A stretch of 64,000 nt of DNA from Lachnospiraceae bacterium (GTDB lineage: Bacteria; Bacillota_A; Clostridia; Lachnospirales; Lachnospiraceae): the NCBI GenBank assembly GCA_028694115.1, contig JAQUUB010000004.1:62001-126000 (forward strand), given 5' to 3'. The notes beneath the pieces are model-generated. The model was not told the DNA's origin. It made no database searches and was given only the letters and a program-made list of their open reading frames with translations. Shown in pieces: positions 18,247 to 25,629 of this stretch; the stretch's first letter is position 1, and every line of letters starts with the position of its first letter. The position numbers were made by a program, and so were the translations under genes.

Positions 18247-19158
18247 ATGAGTTCGTTTTTTTATAATCATTTAAAGGAAATTGTTCAGCAGGGAGAAATT
18301 TTGGTCGAGGAACCTATGGAGAAACACACAACGTTTCGCGTAGGAGGTCCTGCAAAATATTTTGTAAAACCACACACAATGGATGAGATAGCGGAAATGA
18401 TTCGTTATTTTCATTTAATTGACAGGGAATATTATATACTTGGAAATGGCAGTAATTTATTAGTAAGCGATAAAGGTTATGATGGAGTAATCATTCAATT
18501 GTATCATAATATGAGTAATATTAAGGTAGAAGGACATAGAATCATTTGCCAAGGCGGAGCAATGCTATCTAAAGTTTCTGCAGCAGCATTACAAGAAGGA
18601 TTGACTGGTCTGGAATTTGCATCTGGTATTCCAGGAACGATTGGCGGAGCGATGGTGATGAATGCAGGCGCCTATGGTGGAGAAATGAAAAATATTGTAG
18701 AGTCTGTGAAGGTAGTAACAGAGGATGGAAGTCTGTTAACATTATCGAATGAAGAAATGGAATTTGGCTACCGTACCAGTGTTTGTAAGAAAAAATCCTT
18801 AGTATGTGTTGAGGTGGTTTTAAAACTACAAGGTGGCGATGCTTCATCAATTAAGTCACGTATGGAAGAATTACGAGAATTAAGAATCATGAAACAACCC
18901 TTGGAATTTCCGAGTGCTGGAAGTACCTTCAAAAGACCTGAGGGATTTTTTGCAGGAAAACTAATTATGGATGCGGGACTGAGTGGATTTTGCATTGGTG
19001 GTGCTAAAGTATCGGAAAAACATTGTGGTTTTGTAATTAATACTGGAAAAGCAACAGCCGCTGATGTAAAAGATCTCATTGATGAGGTCAGAGATAAAGT
19101 CTATGAGCGATTTGGTGTAATGTTAGAACCGGAAGTGTGTATGCTGGGAGAATTTTGA
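18247..19158 (+). CDS. murB: UDP-N-acetylenolpyruvoylglucosamine reductase
   Basis: A 304-residue FAD enzyme that reduces UDP-GlcNAc-enolpyruvate to UDP-MurNAc in peptidoglycan precursor synthesis. FAD-binding residues lie in HTTFRVGGPAKYFV, LGNGSNLLVS and GIPGTIGGAMVMNAGAYGGE. The C-terminal domain has SAGSTFKRP and GFVINTGKATA. The ATG at 18247 is taken as the start; an in-frame TTG at 18235 is too close to the AAAAGG site, while the ATG is somewhat far (14 bases), so the start is uncertain by four residues. Confidence 0.95.
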   Translation: MSSFFYNHLKEIVQQGEILVEEPMEKHTTFRVGGPAKYFVKPHTMDEIAEMIRYFHLIDREYYILGNGSNLLVSDKGYDGVIIQLYHNMSNIKVEGHRIICQGGAMLSKVSAAALQEGLTGLEFASGIPGTIGGAMVMNAGAYGGEMKNIVESVKVVTEDGSLLTLSNEEMEFGYRTSVCKKKSLVCVEVVLKLQGGDASSIKSRMEELRELRIMKQPLEFPSAGSTFKRPEGFFAGKLIMDAGLSGFCIGGAKVSEKHCGFVINTGKATAADVKDLIDEVRDKVYERFGVMLEPEVCMLGEF

Positions 19159-19159
19159 T

Positions 19160-20029
19160 ATGAAATTTGTTATAGTAACAGGTATGTCAGGTGCAGGAAA
19201 AAGTACAACATTAAAAATGCTAGAAGATTTAGGCTATTTTTGCGTTGATAATTTGCCGATCCCATTAATTGAGAAATTTGCTGAATTAACTTATAATCCC
19301 AATAGCGAGCTTTCAAAAGTCGCTATTGGAATTGATATACGAACAGGCCTGAAAAAAGTTGAACAGGCATTAACTGCTTTGGAAAAAGCAGGATGTATTT
19401 ATGAGATTCTTTTTATGGATGCAAATGACGAGATATTAGTCAAAAGATTTAAAGAAACCAGAAGAAATCATCCCTATGTTAGTAATGGAAGAGTCGAGGA
19501 TGGAATTCATAAAGAACGTCAAGAACTCGAATACTTAAAAAAGAATGCAACTTATATTTTTGATACAAGCCAATTACTTACAAGAGAATTAAAAGCAGAA
19601 ATTGATAAGGTTTTTTCGAAGAATAAAGGTTTTAATAATCTTTTTATTACTATTTTATCGTTTGGCTATAAATATGGAATTCCCAATGATGCAGATCTAG
19701 TATTTGATGTTCGATTTCTACCTAATCCATATTATATTGATGAATTAAAAACGAAGACTGGAAATGACAGTGAAGTCCAAGACTATGTAATGTCTTTTAA
19801 GGAAGCAGGGACTTTTTTAGATAAATTAGAGGATATGTTACTATTTCTTATTCCAAATTATGTTTTGGAAGGTAAAAACCAGTTGGTAATAGCGATTGGA
19901 TGTACTGGTGGAAAACATAGAAGCGTAACACTTGCTAATAAAATTAGCGAGCGACTAAAGAGTAAGGAACAATATGGTATTCGTGTAGAGCATAAAGATA
20001 TTCAAAAAGATGCATTAAGAGGAAAATAG
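19160..20029 (+). CDS. rapZ: RNase adapter RapZ (YvcJ family nucleotide-binding protein)
   Basis: A 289-residue P-loop protein with Walker A GMSGAGKST near residues 8-16 and the conserved C-terminal segment GCTGGKHRSVTLA. In Bacillus the homologue YvcJ binds and hydrolyses nucleotides; in E. coli RapZ controls GlcN6P synthesis through small RNA decay. It starts two bases after murB. In many Firmicutes yvcK lies between this gene and whiA; here whiA follows directly after 10 bases. Confidence 0.94.
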   Translation: MKFVIVTGMSGAGKSTTLKMLEDLGYFCVDNLPIPLIEKFAELTYNPNSELSKVAIGIDIRTGLKKVEQALTALEKAGCIYEILFMDANDEILVKRFKETRRNHPYVSNGRVEDGIHKERQELEYLKKNATYIFDTSQLLTRELKAEIDKVFSKNKGFNNLFITILSFGYKYGIPNDADLVFDVRFLPNPYYIDELKTKTGNDSEVQDYVMSFKEAGTFLDKLEDMLLFLIPNYVLEGKNQLVIAIGCTGGKHRSVTLANKISERLKSKEQYGIRVEHKDIQKDALRGK

Positions 20030-20039
20030 GAGGTGGCAG

Positions 20040-20963
20040 ATGTCTTTTTCCGGAGAGGTAAAGGAAGAACTTTCTTGTCAGATGAGCTCTTCTAGACATT
20101 GCCAGATAGCTGAGTTGTCAGCAATTGTGATGCTTTGCGGACAAATCATACAAAGACCATCAAGCAACATATTTCTCAAAATTCAGACAGAAAATTTGTC
20201 GGTTGCTAGAAAATACTTTACATTATTGAAAAAAACATTTAATATAGAGGCTGATGTTTTGATAAAAGGAAATGTATTATCTTCTAATTCGAGAGGATAC
20301 TTTATTATTATCAAAAAGCAATCAGATGTAGAAAAAGTTTTTGGTGCTTTAAAGCTACATGAGAAAACGGTAAGTATTAATAGTCTTATTACGGGGAAAT
20401 CGTGTTGTAAACGAGCATTTATCAGAGGAGCATTTTTGGCTTCAGGCTCTATTAGTGACCCAAAGAAGTTTTATCATTTTGAAATTGCTTGCAATTCACA
20501 AACACAAGCAAATCAGATGAAGGAAATTATTAACAGCTTTTACATGGATGCAAAAGTAGTATCTAGGAAAAAATACTTTGTAGTATATTTAAAAGAAGGC
20601 GCACAAGTTGTTGATATATTGAATGTTATGGAAGCACATGTGGCTTTAATGAATCTAGAAAATCTTAGAATAGTTAAGGAAATGAGAAATTCCGTTAATC
20701 GACGAGTTAATTGTGAGACAGCCAATATTAATAAAACGGTTTCTGCTGCGGTAAAACAATTAGAGGATATTAAGTATATTAAATCACATATGGATTTTTC
20801 GGAATTAAGTGATTCATTAATAGAAATCGCAGAGATGAGGTTGATAAATCCAGAAGCTACTTTGTTAGAATTAGGTGAAATGCTTGATCCACCTGTTGGT
20901 AAATCAGGTGTTAATCATAGATTAAGGAAATTAAGCGATTTAGCGGATAAGTTGCGTGGGTAG
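20040..20963 (+). CDS. whiA: WhiA DNA-binding protein
   Basis: A 307-residue protein with the LAGLIDADG-like N-terminal fold and a C-terminal helix-turn-helix (LLELGEMLDPPVGKSGVNHR). In Streptomyces WhiA controls sporulation genes; in Bacillus it affects cell division and chromosome segregation. GGAGG lies just upstream of the ATG. The order rapZ-whiA-crh is the same as Bacillus yvcJ-yvcL-crh apart from the missing yvcK. Confidence 0.95.
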   Translation: MSFSGEVKEELSCQMSSSRHCQIAELSAIVMLCGQIIQRPSSNIFLKIQTENLSVARKYFTLLKKTFNIEADVLIKGNVLSSNSRGYFIIIKKQSDVEKVFGALKLHEKTVSINSLITGKSCCKRAFIRGAFLASGSISDPKKFYHFEIACNSQTQANQMKEIINSFYMDAKVVSRKKYFVVYLKEGAQVVDILNVMEAHVALMNLENLRIVKEMRNSVNRRVNCETANINKTVSAAVKQLEDIKYIKSHMDFSELSDSLIEIAEMRLINPEATLLELGEMLDPPVGKSGVNHRLRKLSDLADKLRG

Positions 20964-21005
20964 TTTTTCTTCATAATGGAGAGCAGATAAAAAGGAGGAG
21001 CAACT

Positions 21006-21263
21006 ATGAAAAAAAAATCAATAACCATCCAATTAGATAGTGGGTTGGATGCAAGACCTGTAGCAATGCTAGTACAGGTGGCAAGTCAATATGATAGCAG
21101 TATTCATATTGAGAGTGGTGAGAAATATGTGAATGCAAAGAGTATTATGGGAATGATGACATTGGTTCTTGATGCGGGTAAAAAAATCGATGTTGTAGCA
21201 GATGGCGTTGATGAAGATCGAGCAATCAATAGTATAGAAAAGTATTTAAGTGGTAAAGAATAA
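21006..21263 (+). CDS. crh: Crh-like HPr family protein (Asp at position 15)
   Basis: An 85-residue HPr-fold protein. The active-site segment reads GLDARPVAMLVQ, so the catalytic His15 of HPr is replaced by Asp15. The regulatory site is intact, with Ser46 in AKSIMGMM. It therefore should not carry phosphate for sugar PTS transport but should be a substrate of HprK. Bacillus Crh has Gln15 and the same logic: Ser46-P binds CcpA in catabolite repression. AAGGAGGAG precedes the ATG. Its place behind whiA in the hprK cluster supports a Crh role. Asp15 could even mimic phosphorylation, which is speculation. Confidence 0.88.
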   Translation: MKKKSITIQLDSGLDARPVAMLVQVASQYDSSIHIESGEKYVNAKSIMGMMTLVLDAGKKIDVVADGVDEDRAINSIEKYLSGKE

Positions 21264-21270
21264 TAATAAA

Positions 21271-21295
21271 AAGAAGCTCTTTGAGCTTCTTTTTT
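21271..21295 (+). terminator. Intrinsic terminator of the hprK-crh cluster
   Basis: A 9-bp stem AAGAAGCTC / GAGCTTCTT with a TTT loop is followed by a T run, eight bases after the crh-like stop. Confidence 0.92.
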
Positions 21296-21365
21296 GTTGA
21301 GTATCAATAAAAATTAGAGTAAAATAAAGGTAATATTGTAGTATGAAAGTAGTAGGTGACATAAT

Positions 21366-22253
21366 TTGAAAAAAAGGATGTTCTTTATTTATAATCCCCA
21401 TGCAGGAAAAGCCAGAATTCGAAGTAATTTGTTAGATATTATTGATATTTTCGCCAAAGCAGATTATGAGGTGACAGTTTATCCAACACAGCGACAAGGA
21501 GATGCTACAAAGGCTACAATGGAGCGACTTGAAGGATATGATATCGTAGTATGTAGTGGAGGTGATGGAACTTTAGATGAAGTTGTGAGTGGTATGCTTA
21601 AAAGTAATGAGCGAATTCCTATTGGCTATGTTCCGGCAGGAAGTACAAATGACTTTGCAAATAGTTTGATGATACCACGAAATATGTTAAAAGCAGCAGA
21701 TGTTGTGGTCAAGGGAAATCAATTTGCCTGCGATATGGGATCATTCAATAGTGATTATTTTGTATATGTAGCTGCATTTGGTCTGTTTACAGATGTATCC
21801 TATGAAACAAAGCAAGAAATGAAAAATGCTTTAGGACATGCCGCATATGTTTTAGAAGGAACCAAAAGACTAACATCAGTAAAAGCTTATCAAATGGAAA
21901 TAGAGTATGATGGAAATGTAATAAAGGATGAGTTTCTGTTTGGAATGATTAGTAATTCCTTATCAGTAGGTGGACTTAAAAATTTTACGGGTAAAAATGT
22001 GAAGCTAGATGATGGGCTTTTTGAAGTAACATTAATAAAAGAACCTAAAATTTTAGTCGATTTTCAAAGTATTGCAAAAGATATTTTAAGGGGAGAAAGT
22101 GACTCTAGATATATCTATGCTTTCAAAACGAAACACCTGAAAATCAAGTCTGAGGAGTCGATACCATGGACTTTGGATGGAGAATATGGTGGTACTCATA
22201 AGGAAGTTGATTTAATGAATTTACAACAAGTTTTAAAGATGATCGTACCATAA
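21366..22253 (+). CDS. Diacylglycerol/lipid kinase family protein
   Basis: A 295-residue member of the DagK catalytic family (YegS/BmrU/DgkB). The ATP-binding motif CSGGDGTLDEVVSGM and the loop PIGYVPAGSTNDFANSL are intact. Such enzymes phosphorylate diacylglycerol or related lipids at the inner face of the membrane and recycle lipids from teichoic acid synthesis. The start is TTG at 21366 with AGGTGA upstream; an ATG four codons later is too close to its purine stretch to be a good alternative. The exact lipid substrate is not determined. Confidence 0.88.
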   Translation: MKKRMFFIYNPHAGKARIRSNLLDIIDIFAKADYEVTVYPTQRQGDATKATMERLEGYDIVVCSGGDGTLDEVVSGMLKSNERIPIGYVPAGSTNDFANSLMIPRNMLKAADVVVKGNQFACDMGSFNSDYFVYVAAFGLFTDVSYETKQEMKNALGHAAYVLEGTKRLTSVKAYQMEIEYDGNVIKDEFLFGMISNSLSVGGLKNFTGKNVKLDDGLFEVTLIKEPKILVDFQSIAKDILRGESDSRYIYAFKTKHLKIKSEESIPWTLDGEYGGTHKEVDLMNLQQVLKMIVP

Positions 22254-22354
22254 CCTATCAATTTCTATTAATTTAGAATTTTTTGTTTCATTTTTGGATA
22301 AAGTAGAGTATAATGATTTCGGAATAGAATTACAAAAATACGGAGGTAATGAAT

Positions 22355-23218
22355 ATGTTAGTTTCAGCAGCAGAAATGCTTAAAAAAGCAAAAGCAGGCC
22401 ACTATGCAGTAGGTCAGTTTAACATCAACAACTTAGAGTGGACAAAAGCCATTTTATTAACCGCACAGGAAAACAACGCTCCTGTAATCTTAGGTGTATC
22501 TGAAGGTGCAGGTAAATACATGGGTGGATATGATGTAGTCGTAGGAATGGTAAATGCTTTAATTAAAGACCAGAATATTACAGTTCCTGTAGCTTTACAC
22601 TTAGATCATGGTTCATATGATCATTGCTATAAATGTATTGAAGCTGGATTTTCTTCAGTTATGTTTGATGGTTCTCATTATCCAATCGATGAGAACGTAG
22701 CAAAAACAACTGAATTAGTAAAAGCAGCTCATGATAAAGGAATCTCTATTGAAGCGGAAGTTGGTTCTATCGGTGGAGAAGAAGATGGTGTTGTAGGAAT
22801 GGGCGAATGTGCTGATCCTCAGGAATGTAAATCTGTAGCTGATTTAGGTGTAGATTTCTTAGCAGCTGGTATTGGTAATATCCATGGAAAATATCCTGCA
22901 AACTGGGCTGGTCTTTCATTTGAAACACTTGATGCAATTCAGAAGTTAACAGGAGATATGCCATTAGTTCTTCATGGTGGTACAGGTATCCCAACAGATA
23001 TGATTACAAAAGCTATTTCATTAGGTGTTGCTAAAATCAATGTAAATACAGAATGTCAGTTAGCATTTGCAGCAGCAACTCGTAAATATATTGAAGCTGG
23101 AAAAGATTTAGAAGGTAAAGGATTTGATCCTCGTAAACTATTAAATCCAGGTTTCGAAGCAATCAAAGCTACCGTTAAAGAAAAAATGGAAATCTTTGGT
23201 TCAATAAACAAAGCATAA
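22355..23218 (+). CDS. fba: Class II fructose-1,6-bisphosphate aldolase
   Basis: A 287-residue zinc-dependent glycolytic enzyme that cleaves fructose-1,6-bisphosphate. Metal and substrate residues lie in ALHLDHGSYDHCYKCIEAGF, EAEVGSIGGEEDGV, GNIHGKYP and LVLHGGTGIP. GGAGG at 22342-22346 is eight bases before the ATG at 22355; the ATG at 22349 is too near. A TATAAT at 22309-22314 is a likely -10 box, but its -35 is weak. Strongly biased, well-spaced translation signals suit high expression. A strong terminator follows. Confidence 0.96.
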   Translation: MLVSAAEMLKKAKAGHYAVGQFNINNLEWTKAILLTAQENNAPVILGVSEGAGKYMGGYDVVVGMVNALIKDQNITVPVALHLDHGSYDHCYKCIEAGFSSVMFDGSHYPIDENVAKTTELVKAAHDKGISIEAEVGSIGGEEDGVVGMGECADPQECKSVADLGVDFLAAGIGNIHGKYPANWAGLSFETLDAIQKLTGDMPLVLHGGTGIPTDMITKAISLGVAKINVNTECQLAFAAATRKYIEAGKDLEGKGFDPRKLLNPGFEAIKATVKEKMEIFGSINKA

Positions 23219-23228
23219 TAGAATTAGC

Positions 23229-23263
23229 AAAGCTCCACACTATCAAAGTGTGGAGCTTTTTTT
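23229..23263 (+). terminator. Intrinsic terminator after fba
   Basis: A perfect 12-bp stem AAAGCTCCACAC / GTGTGGAGCTTT with a 7-base loop ends in a run of T. Confidence 0.95.
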
Positions 23264-23290
23264 ATTTTTAAAACCCCTTAAAAGGGAGGA

Positions 23291-23316
23291 TGCCAAGTGG
23301 TTATCCACTTGGCATT
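23291..23316. repeat. Perfect inverted repeat in the fba-cyclophilin gap
   Basis: ATGCCAAGTGG and CCACTTGGCAT form an 11-bp stem around TTAT. No T run follows on either strand, so it is not a standard terminator. The gap 23219-23522 otherwise holds only the two terminators. The function is unknown; a protein-binding site or a decayed element is possible. Confidence 0.6.
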
Positions 23317-23461
23317 ATTATGAAAAAGTTTATTTATAGTATTTAGCGTGTAACTGTTTTATCGATTTCATATTAATAGTATAAGTCAGAGAAATGTCTA
23401 AATGATGATATGTAAGTGAAAGATTTTTAAATTATATATGAACAAAATGTAAACGCATCAA

Positions 23462-23488
23462 AAAAAACCGCATTTTGTGCGGTTTTTT
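23462..23488 (-). terminator. Bidirectional terminator after the cyclophilin gene
   Basis: An 11-bp stem AAAAAACCGCA / TGCGGTTTTTT with a 5-base loop has runs of A on one side and T on the other, so it can end transcription on both strands. It lies 34 bases past the stop of the minus-strand gene. Confidence 0.88.
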
Positions 23489-23522
23489 GTATAATATTAC
23501 TTAATTATTTTTTGAAAAGATA

Positions 23523-24044
23523 TTATAATTTTTCTGGTTCCTCATAGGTAATACCAAATGTGTCAACGGAAACTTTTTTCATGATCTGAGGTTCCAAGGG
23601 GCGGTCGGAATAATCCGTTGCGATGGAAGCTATTTTATTTACGATATCCATTCCCTCGGTAATTTTGCCAAATGCTGCATAAGAACCATCTAAATGAGGA
23701 GATACTTTGTGCATAATGAAAAACTGAGAACCTGCTGAATTAGGATGTGCACTCCTTGCCATAGAGAGAACACCCTCCGTATGTTTCAATTGATTGATAA
23801 ACCCATTTTGATTAAATTCGCCTTTGATTCCGTATCCAGGACCTCCCATTCCAGAACCTTCGGGACAGCCACCTTGAAGCATAAAGTTTTCGATTACTCT
23901 GTGAAAAATAAGTCCATCATAGTAACCCTTGTTAATTAGACTAATAAAATTGTTTACTGTATTGGGTGCAGTTTCAGGAAAAAGTTCAGCTTTCATGATA
24001 TCGCCATTTTCCATTTCGATTGTTACAATTGGATTTTGTGCCAT
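23523..24044 (-). CDS. Peptidyl-prolyl cis-trans isomerase, cyclophilin type
   Basis: A 173-residue single-domain cyclophilin that speeds proline isomerisation during protein folding. Conserved catalytic and substrate residues are seen in LIFHRVIENFMLQGGCPEG, GVLSMARSAHPNSAGSQFFI and YAAFGKITEGMD. There is no signal peptide, so it acts in the cytoplasm. GAAGGAC lies upstream of the ATG on the minus strand. It is isolated between convergent and divergent neighbours. Confidence 0.93.
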   Translation of the reverse strand: MAQNPIVTIEMENGDIMKAELFPETAPNTVNNFISLINKGYYDGLIFHRVIENFMLQGGCPEGSGMGGPGYGIKGEFNQNGFINQLKHTEGVLSMARSAHPNSAGSQFFIMHKVSPHLDGSYAAFGKITEGMDIVNKIASIATDYSDRPLEPQIMKKVSVDTFGITYEEPEKL

Positions 24045-24132
24045 TTGTTTGTCCTTCTTTCTTTTAATAATAATATATAACTATTTTATATGAAAAAGTA
24101 AATATAGTAAAGAATGTATTGTAGTAAGGGGC

Positions 24133-24161
24133 TAGCCATTGTACCAACGGCTTGTTATAAT
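24133..24161 (+). promoter_or_regulatory. Promoter giving a probable leaderless GNAT mRNA
   Basis: A perfect TATAAT at 24156-24161 lies 17 bases after TAGCCA (4 of 6 matches to TTGACA). The expected transcription start is at 24168, the proposed ATG, and no ribosome site is present. Confidence 0.5.
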
Positions 24162-24167
24162 AAAAGT

Positions 24168-25022
24168 ATGTTAAAGCAAATAATTATACTTATAAAACAA
24201 AAAAAAGAAATAGAGTACCTAGAGAATTTACTTTCTGAAAGCAAAATTCATGGGGTATCCTGTATTATGTCAAAACAAGATGATTTCATGCAAAATCCAA
24301 TTAGTGATGAGGATAGTATACTTATTACAGACTGTGCAGAGGCGGTATCTTGGGCAGATGAAAATAAGATAGGCTATTTGATATATGAAACACAAGAAAA
24401 TAGAAACTTGTGCTTTCGTAATGCTTTATGTATCATACAAGGATTTGACGAAATAGATTATGAATTTATGAATCACATGTATGAGAGAAGTAAGAAGATT
24501 CCTTGGGAAATCCTTAGAACGAAACGTTGCATTATAAGGGAAATAACGGTTCAGGATGTGAAAGCTCTATATGAAATTTATCAAGATCCTAGTATCACCT
24601 TATTTATGGAGGGATTATATGAAAATATAGAGGATGAGATTGAATTTACGAAGGCATACATTGAAAATATGTATGGGTTTTATGGTTATGGTATGTGGAT
24701 TATAGAAGAAATAAGAACAGGTACTATCATTGGCAGGGCGGGAATTACAAATAGAGAAGGATTTGATGATTTAGAGATTGGATATCTCATCGATAGGAGG
24801 CACCAAAGAATGGGATATGCAGAAGAAGTATGCAGAGCTATTATTACTTATGCATATGAGAAACTTGGTGCAGAGAAGCTTAATAGCTTTATTCAGGAAG
24901 GTAACATAGCGTCCATTCAATTGTGTAAGAAAATGGGATTCGATTGGATAGAAGAGGTGATAATTGAACAAAAAAGAATGCAAAGATATTTACTCTTTTA
25001 TAAATATGTTACAAATAGTTAA
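24168..25022 (+). CDS. GNAT family N-acetyltransferase with extra N-terminal domain
   Basis: A 284-residue protein. The first ~105 residues form a separate alpha/beta domain of unknown function (SILITDCAEAVSWADENKIG). The rest is a RimJ/RimL-like acetyltransferase (CIIREITVQDVKALYEIYQD; IGRAGITNREGFDDLEIGYL; acetyl-CoA loop RRHQRMGYAEEV). It probably transfers acetyl from acetyl-CoA to an amine; the acceptor is unknown. The ATG at 24168 is chosen because TATAAT sits just upstream, leaving no leader; the longer frame from 24114 would begin before the promoter. Similar two-domain proteins are, to my recollection, common in Lachnospiraceae. Confidence 0.75.
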   Translation: MLKQIIILIKQKKEIEYLENLLSESKIHGVSCIMSKQDDFMQNPISDEDSILITDCAEAVSWADENKIGYLIYETQENRNLCFRNALCIIQGFDEIDYEFMNHMYERSKKIPWEILRTKRCIIREITVQDVKALYEIYQDPSITLFMEGLYENIEDEIEFTKAYIENMYGFYGYGMWIIEEIRTGTIIGRAGITNREGFDDLEIGYLIDRRHQRMGYAEEVCRAIITYAYEKLGAEKLNSFIQEGNIASIQLCKKMGFDWIEEVIIEQKRMQRYLLFYKYVTNS

Positions 25023-25029
25023 AAAATGT

Positions 25030-25057
25030 TTGACATAATAATAGTGTCGTGTATAAT
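25030..25057 (+). promoter_or_regulatory. Strong promoter upstream of glnK
   Basis: TTGACA at 25030-25035 and TATAAT at 25052-25057 are separated by 16 bases. Transcription should begin near 25064, about 100 bases before the glnK start and only a few bases before a terminator-like hairpin. Confidence 0.85.
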
Positions 25058-25071
25058 AAAAGACATAAAAC

Positions 25072-25107
25072 AAAGGTGTTTGCGGAGATTTCCGGAAGCA
25101 CCTTTTT
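25072..25107 (+). terminator. Terminator-like hairpin in the glnK leader (possible attenuator)
   Basis: A 14-position stem (25072-25085 with 25092-25105) has one G-U pair and one G-G mismatch and ends in TTTTT. It lies between the consensus promoter and glnK, so transcripts from that promoter should stop here unless antitermination occurs. It may also simply end the GNAT transcript. Confidence 0.7.
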
Positions 25108-25161
25108 CTTTTATGTATATATAAAGGAACGGGATTGCTAAAAAAATAAGGAGGGTTTGTT

Positions 25162-25500
25162 ATGAAGAAATTGGAAATCATTATTAGGCCAGAAAAGCTA
25201 GAAGATTTAAGAGCTGTACTCGATGAGAGTGAAGTTAACGGTTTAAATATTGTTAACATTATGGGATACGGTAATCAAAAAGGTGTTGTCAAGAAATATC
25301 GTGGAGCGGAATATAGCGTTAATTTATTACCTAAAATCAAGGTGGAAACAGTTGTTGTAGCAGAAGTGGCGGAAGATTTGATAAATAAAATCGAAAAAGA
25401 AATCAAAACTGGTAATTTTGGAGATGGTAAAATATTTATATACGATGTTGAAGATGCTGTCAGAATACGTACGGGAGAACGCGGTGTGAATGCATTGTAG
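25162..25500 (+). CDS. glnK: PII nitrogen regulatory protein
   Basis: A 112-residue PII signal protein that senses ATP/ADP and 2-oxoglutarate and controls the ammonium transporter by blocking it. The T-loop has Tyr51 (YRGAEYSVNLLPK), the uridylylation site of enteric PII, though modification varies in Firmicutes. The C-terminal signature GDGKIFIYDVEDAVRIRTGE is intact. AAGGAGG precedes the ATG. The adjacent amt gene supports the GlnK assignment. Confidence 0.95.
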   Translation: MKKLEIIIRPEKLEDLRAVLDESEVNGLNIVNIMGYGNQKGVVKKYRGAEYSVNLLPKIKVETVVVAEVAEDLINKIEKEIKTGNFGDGKIFIYDVEDAVRIRTGERGVNAL

Positions 25501-25546
25501 AATCACTAGGAGTAATAATTATATAATATGAAAAAATTTATCAATG

Positions 25547-25589
25547 GAGATAACAGGACTGGTTGAGGAGCCGGGATGTTATCTCTTTT
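25547..25589 (+). terminator. Terminator-like hairpin between glnK and amt
   Basis: The outer stem GAGATAACA / TGTTATCTC (25547-25555 with 25577-25585) is perfect, and an inner stem CTGGTT / AGCCGG with two G-U pairs caps it. TTTT follows. It lies in the short glnK-amt gap and could lower amt expression relative to glnK, or act as a regulated attenuator. Confidence 0.65.
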
Positions 25590-25629
25590 ATATTGGAGAG
25601 AAGCAACATATAAAAGAGGAGGAATGATT

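Noticed and set aside
25083..25094. ANTAR-type hexaloop target in the glnK leader hairpin
   Set aside because: The loop AGATTT has A at position 1 but no G at position 4, and only one hairpin of the expected pair is seen.
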